Shown: positions 9,201-19,240, counted from the first letter of the stretch. The stretch: 23,879 bases of DNA from Chara braunii (GCA_003427395.1 BFEA01000047.1:3100627-3124505); one strand, 5' to 3'. Notes: a model not told the origin generated them from the sequence alone. A program made the numbers and translations.

Positions 9201-10798
9201 GGATTCAGCACGACAATGGACTTGCGGCACGACGGTGGGACGTGAGTGGGCGGCGCATTGACCATTGGGAGCACGTGGCACTTGCGGTTTTGACACCAGG
9301 TATTGTTATTATTTTTTTGGAGAGAGTGGTGAGAGTGGTTTCGGCAGTTGGGACCATCCGATGCTACAAGCGGTAGTGGGGGACCACTTGGGACCACTTG
9401 GGATCAGTTGGGATCGACGCAAGACGCAGTGGATTTTTTTGGGACGAGTGCGGCTCGCCATCTTAAGCACTTAGGACTGCCGCGAGTGAAACTTGCAAGT
9501 CGGGAACAGATTGAGACAAGCAGTTGGCCCAAGACTTACCTCGGGACTGCGGTTTCTTCGGCGATGCGTATATGTTACTTGGCTTTCTTGAGTGAGCCAC
9601 AGCGCGTTTGACACCACTTCACGCAAGGTCAGTCAGTGGACGACTCAGACTCCCTTCACACCTGTGTGCACCCACACATTGCTTGACCCTTTTGTTTTGA
9701 ATGTTCATGAGAAAAGGTTGAGTGGGATTGTGGGCGTGATGCATGAGTAAAAAGGTGGGTCTAACGTGAGTAGTGAGACTTTGTTTGTTTTCTTTTGATT
9801 GTGTTGTCTGTGTGTTGTGCAGGTAGGTAGAAGGATGCTTGCGAAGGAGATTGATTATGCCTATTTGAGAAAATGAAAAAGGAGTATCTTCTCTTGACTT
9901 CTCACCTGCCTGGATGCTAAGAAGGGTTGGTTGTTTTGAAAAATGTCAATTTTGTGCGCACCGTAAAACGAATTCGAATCAAATAAAGCAGATAAGGTCA
10001 AACGAACGTAGCCTTTTCCCAAAGATTAGCCATTTCTTTCCTTAATGACTTTTATCTGTCTAAATGGTTCTCATTCTCTATCTTTTCTTACTCTTTTCGT
10101 TTGAGTTGAAAGCATTCTCTTTCTTCAGGAAACATCTGGGGCGAGGGTTCGTTGTTTTGGGAGCCGACTCTGTTATCAACCCGGAGTGGACCGTTCAACG
10201 GGGGGATACTTTGCCGATTCGGTGGAGACGGCCCAACTTATGAGATCCGAGTCATATGCTCGGGCGAGGAGGAGGAGTACCTCAGACCATTTCCTAGAGG
10301 GAAAGGCATGCAACACCTCAAGCAATGTCCTGATCAAGAATCATTCGCAAAACAGTCCGCCATCCAAGAAGATTGAGAAACGTATGGGGGCGGGTATGTG
10401 TGTGTCCAATCTTAGGTCAACGGTAGGATGGAATGAATAAATTTGGCAACGCATCTCATCAAGTCAAAACTAAGGTTGTCCGACTACCGTGTCGGCTGTA
10501 TAGATGTTATTGTCTAAAGCCAACTCCTCGTTGGCGGTTGTATGATTTTTGTTGAGTTCGGCCCGGGGTGGTCGAGTTTTATTTTGATATTGTGTTATTG
10601 AATGTATTGCATTATGATTCAAATTATTCCGTTTGTTATTTCAGATTGAACTTACTTTTCTATCAACTTCGGTTAATTTCTTATTATGTAAATATATGTA
10701 GGTGTTATAAATTTCTTTTGAGTTGTATATTAAAGGGGCAAGGAGGTTTCACGCTTGGTTGAGACCATCCTTATCGACCAGCGTACGCTTCGTGCTTA
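9201..10798. other. Long unassigned region
   Basis: No gene is recognised. A short tandem of an 11-base GGGACCACTTG-type unit lies at 9379-9414. Some stretches resemble intron-exon borders (for example TTGTGCAG near 9820) but no exon with a domain could be joined. The plus-strand open frame near 10152-10376 is Arg/Glu/Gly-rich and has no motif I recognise. An AT-rich stretch covers about 10570-10735. Confidence 0.35.
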
Positions 10799-11053
10799 GG
10801 AGATCAGCGCCGTAAGGAACGGACGACGCCCGAGTTCAATAGGTGTTTTAATCGCGCGTACCTATACTACAGCGATCGAGCAAACACCCTCGGCTGACCC
10901 ACCTCTGCAACTGCATGTAAAAGTTTTCGCACGTGGGTCAGTAGCTCGGTAGGGATACGCCTCTGAGGGTGGTGACAACCCCTTAGGGAAGCAAGCTTAT
11001 GCCCCACGGGAACCTGTCCTGTCGTAGGGGACCGGGGGATGTACAGCTGGCGC
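10799..11053 (-). repeat. Outer inverted repeat, left arm
   Basis: Read on the minus strand, this segment aligns along its length with 13387-13651. Shared blocks include CCTCTACGACAGGACAG-like, GTTGTCACCA, GCGTATCCCT(A/G)CCGAGCTAC, CCCACGTG, CTTTTACAT, CTCGATC and CTGATCTCCT. The arms are roughly 255 and 265 bases with many substitutions. They could be long terminal inverted repeats of a DNA element or two oppositely inserted copies of one repeat. Confidence 0.85.
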
Positions 11054-11227
11054 ACCCGGCTAGAGCGGCGAAGGGACGACGCGACCTCGACCGTCTGGGC
11101 GGTCCGCGGGATTAATTATGCGTCGTCCCCGAGTTGTGTCTCTTTGGTTAAGTTTTGTTTAAACTCCTGCGTGACATAACCGGGAGGGCTCCCGCCTCTT
11201 CGCAAGAAAAGGCGGGGCCGATGCGCT

Positions 11228-11500
11228 CGACAAAGGGACATTGCGCCTGAATCGAACGGGCGAAAGGGGAAAAAAAAAAAACGAGTTGAAATCGCGGACA
11301 AGAAAAAAAACACATGCGAAGATTCCTCATCCCCTAGAAGTTGATTACCTCCTTCTGCCAGCGTTATCGAATAACGAACCATTCCAAAACTGGTCCCAAC
11401 GAACCCCGACAACAAGCGCCAAACTGACAAACTGCGAAAAAAAATGCCTAATGTGCACACACGCACACGACACACCGCTTGTTCCAATTTAAGTAAGTGT
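11228..11500 (+). repeat. Inner inverted repeat, left arm
   Basis: It pairs with 11650-11921. Outermost is GGGACATTGCGCCTGAATCG, then an A-tract, CGAGTTGAAAT, a second A-tract, GCGAAGA, ATAACGAA, GACAACAAGCG, CAAACTGACAAAC and ATGTGCACA; each has its counterpart in reverse order in the right arm. The outer end is the A-tract subunit of the dispersed family at 5803-6036. Confidence 0.88.
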
Positions 11501-11509
11501 GTGTGCGTA

Positions 11510-11551
<42 letters not shown>

Positions 11552-11649
11552 TGTGTTTGTATGTGTGTGTGTGATTGTGTGTGTGTGAGTGTGTGTGTGT
11601 GTCTGCGTGCAAGACACACACAGACGAGCGCGCTCACATATACATACAC
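11501..11649. repeat. (GT)n / (AC)n centre of the inner inverted repeat
   Basis: A (GT)n tract with interruptions is followed by AC-rich sequence, so the loop of the inverted repeat itself begins and ends with complementary dinucleotide repeats. Cys-Val frames through it are artefacts. Confidence 0.9.
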
Positions 11650-11921
11650 ACACACACACTTAAGTCGGGACCGACGATATGTCATGTGTGTATGTGCACA
11701 TTGTGCATTGGTTTTCATTGTTTGTCAGTTTGACGCTTGTTGTCAGGGTTCATTGGGACTAGTCTTGGAACGCTTCGTTATTGGATAATGTTGGCGGAAA
11801 GAGGTGCTCGACTTCTAGCGGAAGGGAGCTCTTCGCATTTTTTTTTTTTTTAATTCTCCATAATTTGAACTCGTTTTTTTTTTTTATTTCGTCTATTCGA
11901 TTCAGACGCAATGTCCCGTCG
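11650..11921 (-). repeat. Inner inverted repeat, right arm
   Basis: The reverse complement of this segment matches 11228-11500 in block order, with A-tracts written here as T12, T12 and T12 runs. Together with the left arm and GT/AC centre it makes a ~690-base imperfect palindrome, as in foldback elements or an inverted duplication. Confidence 0.88.
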
Positions 11922-11925
11922 ATGA

Positions 11926-12118
11926 CCGCTGTCGTTTTTTTTTTTCCCTTTTGTTCGTTCGATTCAGGTGTAATGTCCCGTGGATGACCACCGTCGGTTG
12001 TTTGCCTTCCCTATTGCTTGCATTGACGTAAATAGGACCATTGAGGAGAGGGGAACTGCATTTCGACACATGTAAAAATATTTTGTCGACATTTTCATTA
12101 TGGCACTGCAACGCTAGC
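11926..12118 (-). repeat. Dispersed A-tract repeat family, inverted copy
   Basis: The reverse complement aligns with 5820-6036: a GTTGCAGTGCC start, AATGAAAA, a TTTTACATG-like block where copy 2 has TTTTGCATGCG, GCAGTTCCCCTC, CCTCAATGGTCCTA, GGTGGTCATCCA, GACATTACACCTGAATCGAACGAA and an A-tract. It directly adjoins the right arm of the inner inverted repeat, which carries the same subunit. Confidence 0.85.
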
Positions 12119-13386
12119 ATGTGGATAGTGGAGGTAATCCGTCCCAAAAATGGCGTACTATGCAGCGTCCATGACTACGCAGTCCTCACTGATTTTGAGG
12201 ATCGCCTTCGACACTCAAGTGTCAACTCACATTCATCTTGAGAGGTTAATCTTCGGAAGCTAGACAATTGTGATTGCGATTGCAAGACCTACCTTATTTT
12301 GCACCCTACGAGAGTGAACGGTAGGCGGGCTTCGACCCTTAGTGGTGACCAAACACCTCTGATGATAAAAGCGGGGCTCCATCTTCAGAGGCTTGGAGAC
12401 AGGTAAAGGGGTTTGACTTTGACAGTTGCCACGGACCTCAACCGTGATGTCGAACTATAAAAAGTAAGAAAAGCGAAAACAAAAGGGTATCTCTCTTTTC
12501 TCTCAATATGAATTTGCTCAATCTTTGCGCATGGTCAAAATAAACCTCGCATATACACAAAGTACAAGTATAGCAGGGTTATAGGACACGAGGCGATCTT
12601 TCTCACGATCACAATGTGACTCTCTTCAAAACATACACACGATCGCAATCGATGGTCAAATCCTGACTCCGAAATCACAAAACGTACATGCCATCGCACA
12701 CGGATTCAACATCGACAGACTACACTCGACATGGGATAAACTTCAACCACTTTTTGCTCTCATACCCCTTGCCTTAACTTCACACAACCTTTGTTACGCC
12801 TTCCAAAAGATTATTCTCAATAATTTTTAAATTACCATTTAATAAAAATATGGGTAAGAACCATAAAAAAATAATTCAACCTACACGACTTAAGACTATA
12901 GGTTGAGTAGCGATAATGGGTTAAAGTTGGATCGGAAACCGACCTGTTATCAAAAGATAACAGAAGACGATCTTTGTAGGATTTGGTTGAAACCAGTCAG
13001 ATCTTGAATCAAAATGACCAAGAGGACCTGTTACACGAAACATACCGATATTCAAAGGTATGATTAAATGAATGAAGAGTAAGATCTCATTTCACATCTC
13101 ACCTAATTTGTCTTAATACTAAATACAAACTTAACTCTCTATGATATAAAAAAATTGAAAAAACAATTGCAGCACCTCCCCTATAAAGAGTGGATCATCA
13201 AAATTTTTCTTTCTAAATATAACTCTTCAAAACAAAAAAAAACTTTGACAGCACTCCCTTTAGAGAGAACGTTATCGGGCGCGGCGGTCCCACACCCAGA
13301 CGTTAAGTGATTTTTGTATCGAACCTCGCGGTCGCATCACTAATGAGTTTTAAAATTGCTTTAACAGAATACCACTCCGACCGTGA
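12119..13386. other. Unassigned AT-rich region between the inverted repeats
   Basis: No gene is recognised. A palindrome GACACT-CA-AGTGTC lies near 12210. The rest is increasingly AT-rich, with frequent stops in all frames and no motif-bearing open frame. If 10799-13651 is one element, it is non-coding here. Confidence 0.5.
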
Positions 13387-13651
13387 GCGTCAGCTATACC
13401 TTTCGCGGCCCTCTACGACAGGACAGAGGTTCTACGAGGTACAACTTACCTCCACTTGCGGGAGTTGTCACCATCTCTTAGGTGGGCGTATCCCTGCCGA
13501 GCTACGAACCCACGTGTGAAGGCTTTTACATCCAATCGCAGAGGTAGGCTGACGGAGGGCGTTTTCTCGATCACCGTAGAATAGGCATACGAGCGGTTGA
13601 ACGTCGAAGACTGACCCGTATATGCGTCGAGCATCGGGACACTGATCTCCT
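13387..13651 (+). repeat. Outer inverted repeat, right arm
   Basis: This matches the reverse complement of 10799-11053 from GCGTCAGCTATAC to CTGATCTCCT. Similarity fades on both sides of these limits, so the limits approximate the repeat unit. Confidence 0.85.
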
Positions 13652-14441
13652 GGACCGAGTTACAAATCAGGTCAACTCGAACGACAAACATTCGTGCATA
13701 CTACGCTTTGCCTAAAAATAGTTTCAATAGGTATGACTCGTAATCTATCTCTTTTTCGGAACACGATCTCGTCAATACTGGAATCATCAGGGAGTCGCAC
13801 GTAAGACATATACCCATCCTAGTGTTTAAGTTCATTTAACATATTTCTTTATGAAACTCTTTGCCATATCATAGATACATATGAAATGAAATAAGATACT
13901 GAGTAATTAGGCAAGGAGATGTCACATACACTTAACACTTTCACATAAACAGTCAGAATTCATCAGGGAAAATATAAGTCATTTACCATTCAAACATGTA
14001 TAAATAAATGAACATGAAATGAATAAAGCTCGTAGCCTTAACGATAATCCTAATCTGCTTAATGATCAGGGAAAAGCGCAAGGCTGGATACTCAAGCCAA
14101 ATGTATAAAATCACGTGTTGACGAAATGTCTACATCAAGGATCATGATAGAGTAAGTTTCTCAACGAGTAGCAGTGAATAGTTTGAATGATCGTTCTACT
14201 GACCTGCAAACAAAACCAAATGCATTATACAATCCTAACAGAGTAAACCATTATTCAGTTTCACCCACATCACACTTACACTTCCAACCTCTCAGTCAGA
14301 CATCCCTTTTTCGACTTAGTCATTCAGCCATATCTGACTTCAGTCATTTCAAGAACCTTTTTTGACCAAACACAGACTATTTAGACAATGACCATAAGGC
14401 AACAACATGTAGTCTTACACAGTCTCATAATGAGTCCTCTT
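13652..14441. other. Unassigned AT-rich non-coding region
   Basis: Stops are frequent in all six frames and no repeat of note was seen. Nothing supports a gene. Confidence 0.5.
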
Positions 14442-14492
14442 GGTGGTTGAGGTGACCTGCAATGACATACAGGTCCACAAGGTCTCAACACC
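14442..14492. repeat. Two-part hairpin
   Basis: GGTGGTTGAGGT pairs with GGTCTCAACACC (outer stem) and ACCTG with CAGGT (inner stem), with unpaired bases between. This outer-plus-inner stem layout recurs in the array downstream. Confidence 0.65.
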
Positions 14493-14844
14493 CCTTGCTA
14501 TCAACATGACTCTATATGGAGTTCAATATAATGAACTTTAGTTTAGTTGAGAATGATATTACATCGACATAACTTCCTCTAGGTAGCGTCACTAACTTCT
14601 TATCAGACCAGTCTCTAGAGATAGTCATATGAAAGAAGAAAGTATAAGTTAGCGTCATCAATACTTTCAGCCTCATCATATGATTCCCTATTCAAGACAT
14701 GCACAAATAGAATATCATGAATCTCATCTAGAGTAGAATCATAAAATTGTCATCAATCAAGAGGTTAAGGTAGCAGGACGGGTCACACTAGACAGTGAAC
14801 CATATCAGTGAGTTAGTCTTTCCAGCGTCTTCGTAAAGATGTCT
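14493..14844. other. Unassigned AT-rich stretch before the stem-loop array
   Basis: No gene is visible. GTAGCGTCA / TTAGCGTCA recurs near 14584 and 14651, and a CTAACTT/AAGTTAG pair spans about 14592-14653, so an imperfect stem is possible. Confidence 0.4.
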
Positions 14845-15222
14845 GTAATAGGGTAGACCACACGGGACTCTCACCCTTTCCTTCTTCTCTTTCCTTTAGA
14901 GGCAAAAAAGTGATAAGGCAGACCACACGGGGTCTCAGTTCTCTTATCACCATTCTTATTATCGTGTGATGTCACTTGGTAATAAGGTAGATCTCACCAA
15001 ATCTACTCCTCCTACTACCATTTCTTCCTGCTCAAGTTAGTTGGCGATAGGGCAGACCTCATGAAAACTTGCTCCTCCTATCACCATCTCCTTTTGCCAG
15101 GATTCGTAGGCGATAGGGCAGGACTCACGAAACCTTGCTCCTCCTTTTACCACATTTCCTTACTTAAAGCATATTCAGGTAATATGGAGGGTCTCCCGGT
15201 ACCTCACTCCTCTTATTACCCT
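14845..15222 (+). repeat. Six ~67-bp tandem units, each a potential stem-loop
   Basis: Units begin at about 14845, 14910, 14980, 15044, 15110 and 15179, with spacing 64-70. Each starts with a variant of GTGATAAGGCAGACC and most end with a matching variant of CTCCTCCTATCACC, about 40 bases later. The ends of one unit are complementary: GTGATAAG with CTTATCAC in unit 2, GATAGG with CCTATC in unit 4, GTAATA with TATTAC in unit 6. Between units lies a more variable ~25-base spacer. Between units 2 and 6 both sides of the stem change together (G-C to A-T). Confidence 0.85.
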
Positions 15223-15332
15223 TGGTAGTTTATCTCTTTAGAAGAGCCCTTGTGTCTTAGATCAATCGAAAAGTCTTCGAGTCCGTCGGACAGGCCACAT
15301 GGAACAACATCCCAATGACTAAATGAAACATT

Positions 15333-15369
15333 TAATGAGGAAGTTCACACGGGAACTATCGCCTCATTA
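15333..15369. repeat. Hairpin with the same outer/inner stem layout as the array
   Basis: TAATGAGG pairs with CCTCATTA; inside it GTTC pairs with GAAC around an ACACGG loop. The ACACGG loop sequence also occurs in array units 1 and 2. Confidence 0.8.
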
Positions 15370-15646
15370 CGTATCTCTCATAAGACCTGCAACTGACCTT
15401 TGACTTGCATTAGTTTAAGAAGATGAGTGTTAGTCGTGATGCTCTAACAAGGGTACATTCATGACATTCTAGGTTAGTCCAAACAAAAATCTCAAGTATG
15501 AGTAGTCATATAGAATCCAATGTTCTTTACAATGTCCCTTGATATCAACGTGATTTCAAACCTTACCAGTAATCCTATCGAGCAGAGCATGACTTCACGG
15601 AGTCCACATTTCCGCTGCCTCATCTACCCAAAATAAACACACACAC
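15370..15646. other. Unassigned AT-rich stretch
   Basis: No gene or strong repeat is seen between the two hairpins. Confidence 0.4.
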
Positions 15647-15683
15647 GGTGAGACAGCTCATACGAGAGTTTCTCGTTCTCACC
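15647..15683. repeat. Hairpin with outer and inner stems
   Basis: GGTGAGA pairs with TCTCACC and, inside, ACGAGA with TCTCGT around GTT. It has the same two-tier layout as the neighbouring hairpins. Confidence 0.8.
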
Positions 15684-16100
15684 ATACATTTTTAGAAACA
15701 GTTACCCATACACAACTCATATCATCAATCGAACAACGAGATCGGCATGCATGGGGCCTGCATTCCATCATGCATTTGTAATATAAGAAATACAAAGTCA
15801 TTTCAAACGATTGTTCATATATGCATAACACTTCTCCTAACTCAGATTTAGTCCAAAAGGAAGCAAATTCATATAATCCGACACAGATGCATGCATAGTA
15901 ATCTGGGGTAGTACATACAACCTGATACATGGGTATATATGAGGTGATGGAGATAATCTCGCTTGTCTTAACACTAGTCGGTTCGATTTGTCGGAAGAGC
16001 TTCCCCACCGACTCTTTATTTATCTCTTCCCTTTTCCGTGGTCAAGGCCATCGCAAGAGTGTGATCATATCACATAATATAGTCATAGTTTACCGCATCC
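15684..16100. other. Unassigned sequence
   Basis: A 109-codon minus-strand open frame (15679-16008) has no recognisable motif. Nothing else is supported. Confidence 0.4.
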
Positions 16101-16225
16101 ACTCACTCGATTGACAATACACAATAGTCACTTTCTCTATTGGTTGTGCACAATGTTTCACTTAGTCGACTGGCTGTGCACCGTGTCTGCTCACGTGATT
16201 GGCTGCAGACAACATTGACTCACCC
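16101..16225 (+). repeat. Four ~30-bp units, three with CCAAT or CCAGT boxes in inverted orientation
   Basis: Four head-to-tail units share (A/C)T(T/G)G(A/G)(C/T)TGnnnACAATnnnnnCTCAC-like sequence. ATTGG (inverted CCAAT) occurs at the start of units 2 and 4, ACTGG in unit 3 and ATTGA in unit 1. Tandem CCAAT boxes are promoter-like, and a TATAAATA lies about 460 bases downstream, but no gene with a known product follows. Confidence 0.6.
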
Positions 16226-16884
16226 GCTCATTCTTTACCTGCCTACCACGTTCTCAACTCCCTATACTCACGCCCTGCAGCCCGACTACGGCCGCTAGCG
16301 CTCATGCAGCCACTTGTGCAGCGTTGCAGCGACCTTTATGCATTGCCTGACTAGGCCTGAATGTCAGAGATTGGCTGGCCTCCTCCTCATATGAGAGGTG
16401 TTGCTGCTGCCGACTGTTTGTTTGTTGTAGATAGGACGGTCATCGGGCCTCAAATAATAGGTCTATAGGTTAAAAGTCTTAGCAGTGGTAGGAGTCGTAG
16501 CTGCTACAGTTATGAAGAGTCAAGGTCGTAGCTGCCACCGTCCGTACGCAAGTGGGCAGTCTAACCCAACCCAGTTAGTTGTACCCGTTCCTGATCGCAT
16601 TTTGTCAAGTCGGCAAGTACTACGTGGGATTGTTTGCACCCCGGGCCTAGGGTCCAAAGACAGACCTTTGACAATCCGAAGTATAAATAAAGAGACATCG
16701 TCAAGTCATTCATTCATTCTGTCTGTGAGTCGTGCTGAAGCGTTGTCGGAGTGTCTGGTGTACGAAGGTCCGCAGGTGCCCGAAGAGGAAATGGCTAAGA
16801 GGAGGAAGATGCGACCATAGCCACTTCGGTTAGTGATAGAAAGTAGGTGGCAACTATAGCTGCAAGTTAGTACAGTTAATGTGC
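16226..16884. other. Unassigned region with a TATAAATA
   Basis: TATAAATA occurs at 16682-16689. A 111-codon plus frame (16485-16820) ends in a basic KRRKM stretch but spans the TATA box and has no domain. A GTCGTAGCTGC motif occurs twice near 16493 and 16526. A retroelement LTR was considered, but no partner repeat is in the window. Confidence 0.35.
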
Positions 16885-17150
16885 CTGTGTCTGTGTCACT
16901 GTGTATGTGTGTGTTTCACTGTGTGTCTGTTACTTTATGTTGTGTGTCTGTGTGTGTGACACTGTGTACGTCACCGTGACTGTGTATGTTTCATTGTGTA
17001 TGTGTGCGTATGTGTCTCTGTGTGTCTTTGTATGTCGGTCCGTCTGTCTGCTTGTATGCTTATCTGTCTGTCTATTTGTTTGTTTGTCTGTTTGTCTGTC
17101 TATCTGTCTTTCTTTCTGTCTTTCTGTCTTTCTTTCTGCCTCTCCCTCTC
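16885..17150. repeat. Degenerate (TG)n then (TCTG/TTTG)n repeat
   Basis: TGTGTCTG-type repeats grade into CTGTCTGTTTGT and TCTTTCTG tetranucleotides. Cys-Val-Ser-Leu frames here are artefacts. Confidence 0.9.
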
Positions 17151-17540
17151 TGTGTCGCCATCATCGCCTGACAACAGAGCCTGAGGCAGGTGAAACTTGT
17201 GAGACAGTGGGTGATAACCTTCGTTGCCCACAACCTAATCGCACCAGAGCCGCAACACAACATGATTCGTCACAATGTTCAGCACTCGGAGACCATAGCA
17301 TGGGGACATGACAGGCAGGAGCGTGCATTCCAATCAAGTTGGGTTGATGACAAACCCAACCCTAACGACATCGTTGGCAGATGCATCACGCTTCCCGCAA
17401 ATCTTTAACCTTGCATCTGGTAAGGAGCGGGTGCAGGGCCAATGCCACCTGCACCATCGGAATCTCGCCATCAACCACTGCAATGCCAGGTGAGCCGTCT
17501 CCCTTTCCCGTTTTCTTCCTCATTTTTCTTCTCCCCCTCC

Positions 17541-17541
<1 letters not shown>
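17151..17541. other. Unassigned sequence
   Basis: Short plus-strand open frames in three registers; none shows a motif. A good-looking 5' splice site, CCAG/GTGAGC, lies near 17489, but no exon partner is identifiable. Confidence 0.35.
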
Positions 17542-17580
<39 letters not shown>

Positions 17581-17660
17581 TTTCTTCTTCTTCTTCCTCT
17601 TCTCCTTCTACTTCTTCTCCTTTTACTTCTTCTCCTTCTACTTTTTCTTCTTCTACTTCT
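17542..17660. repeat. C39 homopolymer followed by (TTC)n
   Basis: Thirty-nine consecutive C residues (17542-17580) abut a TTC/CTTCTA trinucleotide tract. Homopolymers this long are hard to sequence, so the exact length is uncertain. Confidence 0.95.
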
Positions 17661-18180
17661 CCTTTTGTGCACCTTCATCTCATTACCGTTGCTCGCTCCA
17701 CCTCGTGCACTCTTCCTTCATCTAGCATTTGGAAGTAATCATAGTCAGATGTTTGGTGTATCTGACCACAATATCATTTGGGTACGTAGAAGGAAGGGAT
17801 AAAAAAAAAAAAAAAAAAAAAACAACAACAACGAAATTTGAATGCAGCGATGTGGAGGGTAGTTACCATGATAAAAACGACAGTTTGCAAGGTAAGCATC
17901 ACCTTATTCCTTTCCCCTTTCTACCTTTTCTCTTAATTTCACACGTGCAAACTTATACCTCATTTTCTTCTTCGTACACAATGATCGTCCTTACCTTTGT
18001 TCTTTCTTGCCTCGTATGTTTGTCGTCTTCCTCCCTCTTATCAGTCCTCCACACGCACGCCCACGCACGAATAATGAGTCGGTGAAAGTCCGACGAAATA
18101 GTCTAGCACAGTTGAGGTTTTCTCTGTGGGATTGTGTATAGCAAATACACACACACACACTCATACTCACACACGTAGTA
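17661..18180. other. Unassigned sequence with an A22 run
   Basis: A22 at 17801-17822 is followed by CAACAACAAC. It could be a retroelement tail, but no element is recognised upstream. A (CA)n stretch lies near 18147-18175. Confidence 0.4.
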
Positions 18181-18745
18181 GTGTATACTCCCTTGTTTTG
18201 CGGTAGATTCATTCGGTTTTGCCCGTCCTATCGACGGAAGTACCCCGAGACCAGCCGTTGGACACATACACACACACGCACTCACTCACATACGCACACT
18301 CAAGTGTGCAGTGTATATTTCCATGTTCTAACGGTAGATTCATTCGATTTTGCTCATTCTTATCAATGGAAGTAGTGTGAACCAGTCACGATTCTCATAC
18401 GCACACACACACATGCAAACACACTCGTATCCAAATAGATAAGTGTGGCGGTGTATACTTCTATGTACTAGCGGTAAATTTATTCGATTTTACTCATCTT
18501 CTTGATGAAAGTACCACGAACTCCGCTGCGCGCACACTCATACTCATGTCACAGTGTATGTTATCGTATTCTAGTTGTAGATTCGTTCGATTTTTCATAC
18601 TATCGACGAAAGTATCATGCGACCAACATCGTGATCAAAACCCTCTCTTACACACTCTTACACTTACATGCACACAAACACACTTATAGAAATACACCCA
18701 CTAGTAGCCTTAGAGAATGTTTCCATGATCTAACGGTAGATACAT
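18181..18745 (+). repeat. Five-copy tandem repeat of ~105-160 bp with CA-rich spacers
   Basis: Copies start near 18181, 18311, 18450, 18555 and 18715. Each has the core GTGTATAyTyCyATGTTCTA, then CGGTAGATTCATTCGATTTT (two adjoining blocks), then in most copies a CTATCGAyGGAAGTA block, then a variable CACACAC-rich spacer. The core is well conserved and the spacers differ in length, typical of a satellite whose spacer contains a microsatellite. Confidence 0.85.
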
Positions 18746-18807
18746 TCAATTATATATCTATATATATATATATACATATATATTATACGATATATATATA
18801 TACATAT
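18746..18807. repeat. (TA)n / (TATA)n microsatellite
   Basis: Alternating TA with a few C or G interruptions, able to form cruciforms. It separates the tandem repeat from the hairpin locus. Confidence 0.9.
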
Positions 18808-18865
18808 TTTTGTCTAATCGAGAGAAGGTTAACAACAGTCGTATTTTTCATCACCACTTCAGGAC

Positions 18866-19045
18866 ACCCTTCACGACTTCATGATGCAGCCTGCCTAAAC
18901 AAGTGGCTTTTAGGGTCTTCGGACCTTTCACCACTTCAAGACCATTCATATCTGAAAATCTTGAATGGTCCTGAAGTGGTGAAAGCTCCGAAGACCCTGA
19001 AAACCACCTGCTTAGGCAGACTGCATCCTCAAGTGGTGAAGGGTG
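18866..19045. repeat. Long hairpin: two 84-bp arms with a 13-base loop
   Basis: The left arm (18866-18949, from CACCCTTCAC to GACCATTCA) and the reverse complement of the right arm (18963-19045) differ at about 10 of 84 positions, with no large gap. Several of the differences would be G-U pairs in RNA. A transcript would fold into a nearly perfect ~84-bp duplex of the type that feeds Dicer-like enzymes. A plus-strand open frame (18502-19206) runs through it but its peptide has no motif. Confidence 0.92.
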
Positions 19046-19050
19046 GTTTT

Positions 19051-19240
19051 CATGGTCTTCGGACCTTTCACCACTTCAGGACCATTCAAGATTTTGAGAC
19101 TGCCAAAAATTCTCACTTGACCACTTCAGGACACCCTTCACCACTTCAGGATGCAGCCTGCCTAAACAAGTGGTTTTCAGGGTCTTCGAAACTTTCCCCA
19201 CTTTAGGACCATTCTGAATTTTCAGATTGCCAAAAACTCT
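19051..19240 (+). repeat. Two further copies of the hairpin arm sequence
   Basis: A partial copy (about 19051-19110) repeats GGTCTTCGGACCTTTCACCA and the CAGGACCATTCAAG block. A fuller copy (about 19118-19240) repeats the whole left arm from CACTTCAGGACACCCTTCAC to GGACCATTC. Both then continue into an ATTTT(G/C)AGA(C/T)TGCCAAAAA tail. So the locus holds at least four arm-related copies, one inverted. Confidence 0.88.

Noticed and set aside
11116-11788. 200-codon minus and 114-codon plus frames
   Set aside because: They run through the GT/AC centre and A-tracts of the inner inverted repeat.
14845-15222. CRISPR array
   Set aside because: Units are degenerate along their whole length, spacers are related to one another, no cas genes occur, and the context is eukaryotic.
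17381-17738. Proline-rich / phenylalanine-rich frames
   Set aside because: Produced by C39 and the TTC tract.
18502-19206. 234-codon plus-strand frame
   Set aside because: It spans the tandem repeat, the TA microsatellite and both arms of the long hairpin. The peptide only mirrors the repeat (GSSDLSPLQDH and GSSKLSPL).
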